DNA of 64,000 bases from an uncultured Methanolobus sp. (GTDB taxonomy: Archaea; Halobacteriota; Methanosarcinia; Methanosarcinales; Methanosarcinaceae): NCBI RefSeq assembly GCF_963665675.1, contig NZ_OY762426.1:3100001-3164000 (forward strand), in the 5' to 3' direction. Under the pieces are notes generated by a model, which had not been told where the DNA came from, searched no databases, and worked only from the letters and a program-made list of their open reading frames with translations. The position numbers were made by a program, and so were the translations under genes. Below are positions 1 through 10,800 of the stretch, in pieces (position 1 is the first letter of the stretch; every line of letters starts with the position of its first letter).

Positions 1-89
1 TATGCATTTTGGATATATATAATTTTAGAACTATAGATGTAGACTATTATGAGCAGATGGACTGAAAAACACAAAATATAGTTATAATT

Positions 90-130
90 TTAAAAAAAGT
101 AAAAAGAAAAGAGAGCTTAAAGCCCTCTTT
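90..130 (-). terminator. Intrinsic-type terminator of first PGF-CTERM gene
   Basis: On the minus strand an 8-bp stem (AGAGGGCT with AGCTCTCT, 3-nt loop, one G-T pair) is followed at once by a long T-rich run. It lies directly after the stop at 141. The same design (stem, then T-rich tract with occasional A) follows each of the sibling genes. Confidence 0.7.
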
Positions 131-140
131 CAACCTTAGC

Positions 141-2675
141 TTATTTTCTTCTCATCAGAACCGCAAGTGAAACAAACACAAAACCCGTAAGAGCAGTGAA
201 TCCGGGAATCCCAGATGTTTCATCTTCCTTAACAGGTTCTGATTCTTCTTCAACTATTGATGCAGATGCAGGAACCTGTTCAGTGACTTCACTTATTTCA
301 TCTCCCACAACTTCAAATATTGAGAAACCCGGAGTTTCAGCGTATAAATAGATATACTCACCATCTTCACTTTCCTGATAGGTTGGAAGGTCATTCCACT
401 GATCATCATGATACCTTGTCATGCGGATAGTGGAAATATCGATGTTGTTCTGCTCTATCCACTCTTTGCTTACCTTAAAGCGAATACGAATGTTGTCTGC
501 GTTATCTGAAGAAACAGTACCTTCACTCCCAATATTAATGCTCAGCATCTGATAAGCCTCGCTATTGTGATGAGAAATTCCATCAGGAGCTTCTGAAAGA
601 ACCTCAACTTTGGCTACAACAAGACCTTCATCACCCTTTGCATCAAAACTTACACCAAGAACAGGAGTATCACTGCCTGAGAAGTCATATTCAATTTCTG
701 AACCTGAAATTATACGTTTGACAGATGTAACAGTGCTTGTTACTATTGAAGAATCCTGTCCGGGACTGACTGAAGTACGGGAGCTTGATGAACTGCTACT
801 GGAAGAGCTGCTGGATGAACCACTTCCTGGTGAATAGTAATCATCGCCACCTGATGTACTGCCATTTATGAACAGAGCATAATGTCCTGAATAGGTAAGA
901 TTTGCTGACACTGTATTATTACCTGTGTCCAGGGTAGCATTTGCTACTTCCACCCATTCCCAGAAAGACTCAGCCAGCCCAAGTAGTGTTATTTCGTCCT
1001 CAGTGGATGAATTCATGCCTGTGTCATTATAAGAGAACTCTGAGTTTATGGTTCCGTATGCAAATATCTTGTAATTCATTGTGATATTGTCTTTGCCGTC
1101 AGGTTTGATATTAAAAGTACTCAGTTGATCTATTCTTACCCATGAATCGTTAGAAGTGAAACTCAGTTCTACGAGCCCTTCATCAAAAATCAGAGAATCC
1201 ACTGAACCGTTTGGAGATGAGTATATTGAAAGATCATCAGCACCATTATCATACAACTGATTATTTGTGAGCGTACAATTAACAGAGGAACCAAGATTAA
1301 ATCCTGTGAAAGTATTGTCAAAGACAATGTTATCACTCAAAGTAGTGTCGTTTGCATGGTACACATTGATACCATACTCATTATTGTTGCAGACTGTATT
1401 GTTTGACAGTGTATTGTAAGCTGAATAACGAACGTCTATACCGCTTTTAGTATTATTACTTGCATTATTGCCTGTTAACACATTATTATTTCCAGTCAAA
1501 TAAATACCGTAGTTAGAATTGTTGATGACACTGTTGTTTGTCAGCACGCAGTTATATGAGGCAACTGTGGCAATACCAGCACAACTATTATCATTGGCAA
1601 TATTACTTGTCAGTACACTGTTGTTGGAATGACTAATATAAAAACCATCTAAACTGTTTTTGCTGAAATTATTGCCGGTCAGGGTATTGTAGTCTGAATA
1701 AGCAATATTAATGCAAAAACCATTACCATTTGCGATATTGTTAGTAAGATTATTGTTATTACTTGCAGACTCCAGATAAATACCATCTCCACCCGCATTA
1801 TCACTAATAGTATTATCTGTCAGTGAATTGTTACTTGATGAAGACAGATGAATTCCATATATAGAATTACCACTTACAGTGTTATCTGTGAGAGTATTGT
1901 AGTTGTTTGAAGAATCCAGTTTAATTCCAATTTTAGAATTACTAATTGCTGTGTTGTTTGTCAGTAAATTGTTATTGGAAGATGAAAGGTGGATTCCATA
2001 ATCATTTCCTGTCAATGTGTTATTTGCAATGGTACAATTATCTGCAGAGTTCAGGTAAATACCAGTCTTACTTGAAGATGATGCACCTGTAATGTTTAAA
2101 CCACTTATTGTTACATTGTCAGAAGTCACATAAAAGACATGATCACTGCTTGAACTTGCCTGAATAGTTGTGCTTGCAGAACCATTCCGGGAACGTATTA
2201 TTATGTTATTTACAGCAATATCTACATTTTCAATGTATGTTCCATCAGTTACGGTGATAATATCACCACTGCTGGCATTTGCAAGTGCGGCTGTGATGGT
2301 TTTGTTTCCATAACTGGAACCTACCATAATCTCTGTAAATGTTGGAGTCCATTGAGCATAGAAGTTCACATTTCCATTTATGTAGAATGTAGAACTCGGA
2401 GAATAAGAGTTTCCACTGCCATCTGCTGCTGTGTTCCATCCTGCAAATGTGTAGTCTGTTCGCTCAAGAGTACCTTGTGACGCTACGGTGACCAAAGTTC
2501 CACTAGAATACATATTTGAAGTCGGTGCTGATCCGCTTGTGGCTCCATTTGAGTGGTAGGATACAGAATAAGATGCACCTGCCAGTGCATTCATAGGTGT
2601 AAACACTACCATTATTATTATGCTTACTAGAAAAGCAAAAACAATATTCTTATAAAATTTATTTCTGTATATCAT
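141..2675 (-). CDS. Surface protein: Listeria-Bacteroides repeat, NosD-type beta-helix, PGF-pre-PGF stalk, PGF-CTERM anchor
   Basis: An 844-aa secreted, cell-surface protein. A Sec signal peptide ends near residue 32 (TPMNALA). Residues 37-110 form a Listeria-Bacteroides (Flg_new) repeat ending FYAQWT. Residues about 118-500 are right-handed beta-helix coils of the NosD/periplasmic copper-binding type, with repeated NNTLTxN and GIYLxxSxN turns. A Ser-only linker (about 613-631) leads to a PGF-pre-PGF domain (about 640-800) and a PGF-CTERM tail (IPGFTAL, hydrophobic helix, RRK). Known biology of the family: archaeosortase A cuts at PGF and attaches the protein to lipid; the many N-x-S/T sites suggest N-glycosylation. 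The start is set by GAGGGATT just before ATG. The first 32 residues closely resemble those of the protein encoded at 7851-11789, so the two are duplicates. Ligand unknown. Confidence 0.9.
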   Translation of the reverse strand: MIYRNKFYKNIVFAFLVSIIIMVVFTPMNALAGASYSVSYHSNGATSGSAPTSNMYSSGTLVTVASQGTLERTDYTFAGWNTAADGSGNSYSPSSTFYINGNVNFYAQWTPTFTEIMVGSSYGNKTITAALANASSGDIITVTDGTYIENVDIAVNNIIIRSRNGSASTTIQASSSSDHVFYVTSDNVTISGLNITGASSSSKTGIYLNSADNCTIANNTLTGNDYGIHLSSSNNNLLTNNTAISNSKIGIKLDSSNNYNTLTDNTVSGNSIYGIHLSSSSNNSLTDNTISDNAGGDGIYLESASNNNNLTNNIANGNGFCINIAYSDYNTLTGNNFSKNSLDGFYISHSNNSVLTSNIANDNSCAGIATVASYNCVLTNNSVINNSNYGIYLTGNNNVLTGNNASNNTKSGIDVRYSAYNTLSNNTVCNNNEYGINVYHANDTTLSDNIVFDNTFTGFNLGSSVNCTLTNNQLYDNGADDLSIYSSPNGSVDSLIFDEGLVELSFTSNDSWVRIDQLSTFNIKPDGKDNITMNYKIFAYGTINSEFSYNDTGMNSSTEDEITLLGLAESFWEWVEVANATLDTGNNTVSANLTYSGHYALFINGSTSGGDDYYSPGSGSSSSSSSSSSSSSRTSVSPGQDSSIVTSTVTSVKRIISGSEIEYDFSGSDTPVLGVSFDAKGDEGLVVAKVEVLSEAPDGISHHNSEAYQMLSINIGSEGTVSSDNADNIRIRFKVSKEWIEQNNIDISTIRMTRYHDDQWNDLPTYQESEDGEYIYLYAETPGFSIFEVVGDEISEVTEQVPASASIVEEESEPVKEDETSGIPGFTALTGFVFVSLAVLMRRK

Positions 2676-2839
2676 AATCCCTCAGTTGCTGATTATTTAA
2701 TATAAATCAAAATATACATTGTATTTAATTTTAATGTTACTTTTATTATATATATATTACTAATTGCCCAATATTTTACGGTGTTAACTGTGTAAAAACA
2801 ATTGTTAAAGACGACTTTGTAATCGAGTTACGAAAATCA

Positions 2840-2881
2840 AAACAAAAAAGTAAAAGGAAGAGAGCTTATAGCTCCCCTTTA
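2840..2881 (-). terminator. Intrinsic-type terminator of second PGF-CTERM gene
   Basis: On the minus strand, GGGGAGCT and AGCTCTCT form a stem over a short loop, followed by a T-rich tract. It sits 4 bases past the stop of the gene at 2885. Confidence 0.65.
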
Positions 2882-2884
2882 GCA

Positions 2885-5800
2885 TTATTTTCTTCTCAAA
2901 ATAACAGAAAGTAAAACAAACACAACACCTGCAATTGCAGTAAATCCGGGAATGCCAGATGTTTCCTCTTCCTCAACAGGTTCTGATTCTTCTTCAACTA
3001 TTGATGCAGATGCAGTATCCTGCTCAGATGTTTCACCAATCTCATCTCCGACAACATTGAAAACAGAGAATCCCGGTGTTTCAGCATAGAAATAGTAGTA
3101 TTCATCATCTTCACTTTCCCGAGATGTTGGAAGGTCGTTCCACTGTTCACCATGATACCTTGTCATGCGGATTGTAGAAATATCGATGTCGTTCTCTTCT
3201 ATCCACTGTTTACTTACCTTGAAATGAATCATGACATTCTCAGCACTATCTGAAGAGATAGTTCCTTCACTTCCAACATCAATGCTCATCATTTGGTAAG
3301 AATGACCGGAAGAAGCTGGAACTCCTTCAGGAGTACTGGAAAGTACCTGCACTTTGGAAACTACCAGACCTTTGTCATCCTTTGCATCAAAACTTACACC
3401 CAGAACAGGTGTGCCGCTATCAGAGAAGTCATAATTAACTTCTGAACCTCCTGTGACACGCTTTACAGAAGATGCAGAGTTTGAAACTATTGCAGGGTTC
3501 TGACCCTGGCTGACCGACGCACGAACCCCATCATCATCTGAACCACTGTTGGAACTTGGAACACTCTTGAAGAGTCCGTAGGTACTTGTGTAATCCGCTA
3601 TTGACGCTATGTCTACACTAACACCGGAATCAAGATTTACAGATACAAAATTACCAGATGTATTAAGTGTTGCATTTGGAACAGCAACCCACTCATTTCC
3701 ATTCAGTTTGTACAGAGTTACTGATGACTCAATAGAACTGCTCATACCTGAATCGTCATAGAAGATAGTCATATTCATATCTTCAAGGAGACCAATATCC
3801 AGGTAGCCATTTACATTTGATTTACCAGAAGGACCGGTAGAGATTGTTTCGTTGCTTCTTATTGCAGTTTCATAAATCGGTACAAATGAAAGTTCCATGG
3901 AACCTGTATCTATCTCCAGATTATCAATTGTACAATTTGTAGATGATCTGGAATAGAATTCATAGTCATCATTTCCTATTGCAGTGTTACCTGTAAGGGT
4001 GATATTCTCTGAGTTATAGAGGGAGAATCCACAGGAATAAGCTGAGCCCAACTCACCATTTGGAGATACTGCATTGGAATTAGATGCCATCAGAACCCCG
4101 TTACTGCCTTCATTATAATTGGCGGTATTGCCATTCAGAATGTTGTAAGCAGAGTAACCAATAAAGATACCTGTGGCTGGTCCACCTGAAATATCCATCG
4201 GTTCTACAATAGAACCAACAGACATTGAAGCTGGTTCAATATAAGTATAGGTGTTGTAACTGGCAACATTGTCTGTCAGAGTATTATTGTTTGATGAACT
4301 CAGATAAATTCCGTATCGGCCGTTATAGTTTGCATCATTGGATGTAAGTGTATTGTTGTCTGATGAACCAAAATACATTCCATATCGGGTATTGTTCATT
4401 GCAGTATTATCTGTCAGCGTATTGTGGTCGCTTGAGGATGACAGACGAATTCCATAGTAATTATTGTAAATATCGTTGTCATCCAATGCGTTGTGGCTTG
4501 AAGAAGACAAATAGATACCATAGTAACTATTGTTATTAGCAATGTTGCTACTCAGTGTATTATTTTCTGAATGATCAAGAACAATACCGAAGCTATTGTT
4601 ATTAACAACATTATTTCTTACGATGCTGTCATTTGAATAACCAAGGTAAATACCGGCCATTTCAAAGTTAGTTACGCCGGTTACATTGAAACCTTCTATT
4701 GTCACATTGTTTGCTGTTACATTAAGTGCGTGTTCTGATGAATCACTTGCATTTACATTAGTAGTTGCTGAACCGTTCTCTGAACGAAGTGTAACACTCT
4801 TGTTAACGTCTACATTCTCATTGTAAGCTCCATCAGTTACAATGATTGTATTTCCAGAGTTTGCAGCATTCACTGCAGCCTGAATCGTTGTAAAGTCACA
4901 GTCAGAACCGCTTCCAACATAGATGGTTGGTGTGTCTGCCACGGTGATTGTCATTACCTGAGAGTCTATTGAACCATAACCGTCACTTACGTTAAATTTA
5001 ACATAGTAGGTTCCTGCATCACTGAAACCAATGTCCCATGAACCTTCGCCGGTACTTGTGTTAAAGTCATCGAAAAGGGAACTCTGGTTGCAGCCAAATG
5101 TTGCTGTGTCACCGTCTGCATCTGTGAAGTTGATATCAAAGTTGATAGTTTCTCCTTCACTGGTTGAGATGTTTGTTGCATTGAGAATACTGATATTGTT
5201 GTTTGGAACTTGGATATTGTCACTGACCCCACCTGAAAGTCTGGAATATGTGGCATTATATGCATAGACTGTTATGTTGGACCAGCCGTGGGCAGAGAGT
5301 CCTGTATGATTGAAACTGCTTGTTGTTCCATTCAGCCAGCTTTCCTCATAACTCACATTATAGGAATCAGTCACAATTCCAGTGCCTGCATTCCAGCTAT
5401 GGTTCACCCAGAAATTACCTGTTGTGTTTGTGAAACTTTCCGGAGATAGCATGGATTGAACTGTAAATGCCTTTGCTGTTGAGGTCTGCCCGTCAGGGTT
5501 GATGACATATAGTGACCAATCACCTGCAATAGCTTGTGTCAGATCAAATGTGGTGTTGATGGTGGTATAGGTACGGCTGTCAATTGTTCCGCTGAGTGGT
5601 GTTTGACCAGTCATTGTCAGGTTCACAAATACTGTATCTGTGATGTTAAAGCTACAGCCTGTTAAATTTATCCAGAATGATGTACTGCTGTCTGTGTTGT
5701 TTACTCCACTGCTTGTGGATATTGTTTCAACGTATGGAGCAAGAGGAGCAGGAGTGTCCTGGTACTGGAAGTATGGAAGAGTATATCCGCTTATTATTTT

Positions 5801-7642
5801 CCATGCATAGCCAGAATCATCGGCTGTTGTGATGTTATTACCATTTTCATTCCAGTAAAGACCGGAGCTTCCTGAAATGAATGTGTAATTGGTGAAATTG
5901 ACAAAGGATGAAGATGTACCAGAGCTATCAGACGGACTGCTGGAATACCAGTTATTGGTCGATGTACCCAGGTTAGAACCTATAAGACCGCAAATGTTAG
6001 AACCACTGCCACTTGCAGTACCGGTGGCAAAACTGTTAGTGATAAGTCCGCCATTAAACCCGACAATACAGCCGATGTTGCTATTTCCTGTGACATTACC
6101 GGTAGTATAACAGTTGACCACATTGCCGCTTAAGCCATTATTCCTTCCGACAAGACCACCAATATTATCACTACTGCCAATTACATCAACTGCAGTGTAA
6201 CTATTACTAATCGGACCATCGCCATAACCTGCCAGACCACCAACATAAGAAGCACCACCAACATTACCGATGGCATAACAGTTGTTTACAATACCCACAG
6301 TTACTCCGACAAGAGCTCCAACATTGTTTCCTGTTGAAACAACACCTTCTGAGCTTGTCTCAATTCCAAGATCATGGATGTTAGAAGTGGAACCTGCATA
6401 TCCAAAGAATCCAACACGATCAGTGGTCTGATAAACGGTCAGGTTCATTATTGCATATCCGCTTCCATTAAAGTTACCTGTGAACTGGGTACTTAAATTA
6501 CCAATCGGAGTATGATTACCCACAAGTACGATATCCTGCGTTAGTGTGAAGTTCATGCCCCAATTTTCAGGAGTAGATGAAAGTTCGTCAATGTCACTGT
6601 TAGTTGAGAGTATGTAAGGGTCTTCGACTGTACCGCTGCCGCCAGAGTAAGGAGGAACGTACTGATACTGGAAATACGGAAGGCTGGAACCATCATCTAT
6701 TATCCATATAAAACTGGAATTGTATTCTGTTGTGATTACATCCCCACTTCCATTCCAGTTAAGACCGGATACTCCTGAAACAAAGGTAAAACTGGTGAAG
6801 TTGTCATAGGAAGAAGAAATACCACCATTTGTATCAGTCGGACTACCGGAATAATAACAATTGCTTACATTGCCTTCGAGATCTTTTCCGACCAGGCCAC
6901 CAAGATCAGTGCCAGAACCAGAGACATTACCAGTGGCAAAGCTATTGCTCATAGTGCCGCCGTTATTACACCCAACCAGACCGCCGGCCCAATCATAACA
7001 TGTGACATTGCCAGTAGCATAACTGTTGTTTACACTGCCGCCATTATTATACCCAACAAGACCACCGTCACTAGATCCACCGGTGACATTGCCAGTAGCA
7101 TAACTGCTATTTACAGCACCATAATTCATTCCGACAAGACCACCAGCATCAGAAGCCTCACCATTTCCTAAAATCACATCGCCAGTAGCATAACTGCTAC
7201 TTACAGTACCGTAATTGCGACCGACCAGAACACCAGCATTATTGTTTGAATAAACACCATCTGAGCTTGCCTCCACTCCAAGATCATGGATGTTAGCACC
7301 GGAACCAGCACATCCAAAGAATCCGGCATAATTAGTGGTTTCATAAACAGTCAGGTTGCTCACTGCATATCCGTTTCCGTCAAAATTACCTGTGAACTGA
7401 GTGCTAAGATTGCCAATTGGGGTGTGGTTGCCTACAAGTGTGATATTCTGCGTCAACTGGAAGTAACTGCCCCAGTCGGCAGAAGTTGTTGACAGTGTGT
7501 CAATATCGCTGTCATTTGAAAGCAGATACGGACTTTCACTCGTACCACTTCCGCCTGAGTATGTTGCTGCTGAAACTATACCTGTGCATGATAATAACAT
7601 GCAAACGAATAAAGCTGAAATAATAATTTGATGTGTCTTCAT
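2885..7642 (-). CDS. Giant surface protein: GLUG repeats, Ig-like region, NosD beta-helix, PGF-pre-PGF, PGF-CTERM
   Basis: A 1585-aa secreted protein. Signal peptide of about 26 residues (CTGIVSA). Two consecutive modules follow, each opening with YSGGSGT..PY and a NHTPIGNLS motif and continuing into GLUG repeats (GGLVGYNNG, SYATGNV type), to about residue 640. Then comes an Ig/IPT- and cadherin-like stretch (about 650-900, with DADGDTATF and FNVSDGYGS), a NosD-type beta-helix (about 906-1250), the PGF-pre-PGF domain (about 1372-1534) and a PGF-CTERM anchor ending ILRRK. The start was placed at 7642 rather than 7699 because AGAGGTGGC lies 7 bases upstream of ATG and the signal peptide then begins with MKTHQ. 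Its stalk matches that of the 12002 gene more than those of its immediate neighbours. Role inferred: adhesin or cell-envelope component; substrate unknown. Confidence 0.88.
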   Translation of the reverse strand: MKTHQIIISALFVCMLLSCTGIVSAATYSGGSGTSESPYLLSNDSDIDTLSTTSADWGSYFQLTQNITLVGNHTPIGNLSTQFTGNFDGNGYAVSNLTVYETTNYAGFFGCAGSGANIHDLGVEASSDGVYSNNNAGVLVGRNYGTVSSSYATGDVILGNGEASDAGGLVGMNYGAVNSSYATGNVTGGSSDGGLVGYNNGGSVNNSYATGNVTCYDWAGGLVGCNNGGTMSNSFATGNVSGSGTDLGGLVGKDLEGNVSNCYYSGSPTDTNGGISSSYDNFTSFTFVSGVSGLNWNGSGDVITTEYNSSFIWIIDDGSSLPYFQYQYVPPYSGGSGTVEDPYILSTNSDIDELSSTPENWGMNFTLTQDIVLVGNHTPIGNLSTQFTGNFNGSGYAIMNLTVYQTTDRVGFFGYAGSTSNIHDLGIETSSEGVVSTGNNVGALVGVTVGIVNNCYAIGNVGGASYVGGLAGYGDGPISNSYTAVDVIGSSDNIGGLVGRNNGLSGNVVNCYTTGNVTGNSNIGCIVGFNGGLITNSFATGTASGSGSNICGLIGSNLGTSTNNWYSSSPSDSSGTSSSFVNFTNYTFISGSSGLYWNENGNNITTADDSGYAWKIISGYTLPYFQYQDTPAPLAPYVETISTSSGVNNTDSSTSFWINLTGCSFNITDTVFVNLTMTGQTPLSGTIDSRTYTTINTTFDLTQAIAGDWSLYVINPDGQTSTAKAFTVQSMLSPESFTNTTGNFWVNHSWNAGTGIVTDSYNVSYEESWLNGTTSSFNHTGLSAHGWSNITVYAYNATYSRLSGGVSDNIQVPNNNISILNATNISTSEGETINFDINFTDADGDTATFGCNQSSLFDDFNTSTGEGSWDIGFSDAGTYYVKFNVSDGYGSIDSQVMTITVADTPTIYVGSGSDCDFTTIQAAVNAANSGNTIIVTDGAYNENVDVNKSVTLRSENGSATTNVNASDSSEHALNVTANNVTIEGFNVTGVTNFEMAGIYLGYSNDSIVRNNVVNNNSFGIVLDHSENNTLSSNIANNNSYYGIYLSSSSHNALDDNDIYNNYYGIRLSSSSDHNTLTDNTAMNNTRYGMYFGSSDNNTLTSNDANYNGRYGIYLSSSNNNTLTDNVASYNTYTYIEPASMSVGSIVEPMDISGGPATGIFIGYSAYNILNGNTANYNEGSNGVLMASNSNAVSPNGELGSAYSCGFSLYNSENITLTGNTAIGNDDYEFYSRSSTNCTIDNLEIDTGSMELSFVPIYETAIRSNETISTGPSGKSNVNGYLDIGLLEDMNMTIFYDDSGMSSSIESSVTLYKLNGNEWVAVPNATLNTSGNFVSVNLDSGVSVDIASIADYTSTYGLFKSVPSSNSGSDDDGVRASVSQGQNPAIVSNSASSVKRVTGGSEVNYDFSDSGTPVLGVSFDAKDDKGLVVSKVQVLSSTPEGVPASSGHSYQMMSIDVGSEGTISSDSAENVMIHFKVSKQWIEENDIDISTIRMTRYHGEQWNDLPTSRESEDDEYYYFYAETPGFSVFNVVGDEIGETSEQDTASASIVEEESEPVEEEETSGIPGFTAIAGVVFVLLSVILRRK

Positions 7643-7809
7643 CCCTATGCCACCTCTATGATTAAAATTAATAGATAATATATAAAATATAAATTGCAAT
7701 CAATATTTGTGTTGATATATTATAAAAGTATTCCGTAGAGTCACGATTATAATGCCGTTAATATTTATGAAAAAGACAATCTGTAAAGTAGTCAAGCGAT
7801 ATATTGGTT

Positions 7810-7850
7810 TAAAATAGAAAAAAATTAAAGAGCAGAAAAACTGCTCTTTC
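7810..7850 (-). terminator. Intrinsic-type terminator of third PGF-CTERM gene
   Basis: A perfect 9-bp stem (AAAGAGCAG / CTGCTCTTT, 5-nt loop, arms 7827-7835 and 7841-7849) is followed on the minus strand by a T-rich run. It directly adjoins the stop codon at 7851. Confidence 0.75.
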
Positions 7851-10800
7851 TTATTCAAATTTCTGTCTTCTGCTTACAAGGAAAGCAAGTGAAACAAACA
7901 CGATTCCTGCAAGAGCAGTGAATCCTGGAGTGCTAGAAGTTTCTTCTTCCTCAACCGGTTCCTCGACTTCTTCAGTAATTGATGATGATGCAGGAACCTG
8001 CTCAGAGCTTGCAGTTATCTCATCTCCCACAACCTCAAATATTGAGAATCCCGGTGTTTCAGCATAGAAGTAAATGTATCCCTCTTCTTCCCTTTCCTGA
8101 TAGGTTGGAAGATCATTCCACTGATCATCATGATACCTACTCATACGGATGGTGGAAACATCAATGTTATTCTCTTCTATCCACTGCTTGCTTACCTTGA
8201 ATTGTATCTGAATGTTGTCGGCAGTATCTGAAGAAATAGTACCTTCACTTCCAACGTCAATACTCATCACCTTGTATGAATTACCTGATGAAGATGGAAC
8301 TCCTTCAGGTGATTCTGAAAGTAGCTGAACCTTGGCAACTACAAGACCTTCATCATTCTTTGCTTCAAAGCTTACTTCCGTAACTGGAGTAACACTGTCA
8401 GAGAAGTCGTAGTTAATTCCTGAACCTGAAATTATACGTTTTACAGATGTAACAGTGCTTGTTACTATTGAAGAATCCTGTCCGGGACTAACTGATGCAC
8501 GGGAGCTTGATGAGGAACTGCTGCTGGTAGTGGTAGTACTGCCAGATGAACCATCACCTGATGATTCATCGCCACCGGATGAAGAACCATCACTTATAAC
8601 CAAAGCATAGTGACCGGATATTGTCAGAGTTGCTGAGACTGAATTGTTGTCCGTGTCAAGACTTGATCCTGTTACTTCAACCCATTCACTACCCGATGTG
8701 GGCAGTACGTATAAATCTATATCTGCCTCAGTAGATGAATTCATATCAGTGTCATTATAAGAGAACTCTGCAGCCATGTTGTTTGGTGATGCTATCCAAT
8801 AGTCTCCATTGACTCCGGTTTTCCCTGTAGGCCTTGGGTACTCCAACTCAGAACTCCAACTCACCAAGGTACTCGAATCGTTTGACATGAATGTTAATTC
8901 TGCCAATCTATCATTGACAAGTAGCGAAACAACTGAATTATTTGGAGCTGACATCATCCTTATATCGGTAGATGAATTATTTACAAAATCATTTGCCAGA
9001 GTACAATTGACAGAGTTCTGAATGTTAAATCCATTTATATTGTCAAGAAGAGTATTGTTTGCCAGTTCATTGTAATCCGAATAGAAAAATAGCAAACCAT
9101 TACTATTGTCACTGATATTATTGTTTGTCAGAGTATTATAATCAGAATATGTCGCATAAATTCCATATTGATTATTGTTGTTCAGAGTATTGTTGTTTAG
9201 AGTATTATAATTAGACGATTCAAGCCAAATACCACGATAAGTATTATTGTTTACTGTATTGTTATTCAGGGTACAGTTATTGCTTGAATACACATAGATA
9301 CCGTACTCAGTATTATTGCTGGCAGTGTTACTAATCAGGGTACTGTTGCTTGATGCGGATAATAAAACACCGAAAGTGCTGTTAATAATATTATTACCTG
9401 TCAGGGAATTGTTACTTGAGGATGACAGCCTAATGGCATAATCATCACAATTGACAGTATTGCCTGTTAGTATGTTGGAGTTGGAAGATGAATGAAGGTA
9501 AATACCGGCAGAGCTGCACCCATCAATTATAGTATTATTTATCAGAGTGTTATAGGTATTAGAATATGAACTGTAAAAACCATACGCAGAACTGTTGTAA
9601 AGAGTGTTGTCTGCAAAAAGATTGTGACTACTACTGTCCATATAAATACTACAATCTGTACTATTAGTGATAGTGTTGTTCATCAAAGTATTATTGTTAG
9701 CTGAGGAAGATAGGTAAAGTCCCCGAGCATTTCTATTTGCAGTATTGTATGAGACTGTATTATAACTGCTTGTAGATGTAAGATAAATACCTTTCTCATT
9801 ATTATCAACAGTGTTGTATGAAAGAACATTGTTATCTGAGTAAAGAAGGTAAATACCTTCATCAGGATTTTCACTGACAGTATTATATGAAAGAGTATTG
9901 TTGTTTGATTGCCAGGTGTAAATTGCACCGGCATTCGAACTATTAGTGACAGTATTGTTTGTCAGTGTATTATTGTCCGAGTAGTGAAGGTAAATACCAT
10001 AATAATTTCCAGTTGCTGTGTTGTTTGCAATAGTACAACCCTCTACAGTAGACAGGCGAATACCCGCATAACTTGAAGATGATGCACCTGTGATATTAAA
10101 ACCATTTATTGTAACATTATTGGCAGTCACATAAAATACATGATCTGTATCATAACTTGCCTGCATCACTGTACTTGCTGCTCCATTTTGAGAGCGGATT
10201 GTAACCTCTTTTGTAACCTCTACATTCTCGGTGTAAGTTCCATCGGTTACGATGATAGTATCACCGTTACTTACAGCACTCACAGCCGCCTGAATTGTTG
10301 TATAGTCGCATCCGGAGCTTCCAACATAAATGGTGGCAGGATTCTGGAAATATGGAAGACTGGAACCATCGTTTATTCTCCAGATGAAATCGGAATTGTA
10401 TACTGTTGTGATTACATCCTGTGTACCGCCGACATTCCAGTTAAGACCTGAAGCTCCTGAAACGAAGGAGAAACTGGTAAAGTTGTCATAGGAACTGGAA
10501 TTACCTATACTGTTATCCGGACTTCCGGAATAATAGCAGTTGTCCCAATTTGCAGTATTATACCCGATAAGACCGCCTATATCTGAGCCAGAAGCAGTAG
10601 TGCTAGCTGTTCCAGTAGCGAAACTGTTGGTCACATTGCCTGTCATCTCGTAACCGTTATACCCGATAAGACTACCGACCATATTATTACCTGAAACATT
10701 ACCGGTGGCATAACAGTTGCTAGTATTTCCGACATTTCTCCCTAAAAGGCCACCGACAGCAATACCAGTACCTGAACAGGAGACATCACCGGTTGCATAA

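Noticed and set aside
5031..6110. Plus-strand frames opposite the giant surface genes
   Set aside because: They are antisense shadows of repetitive coding DNA without start signals.
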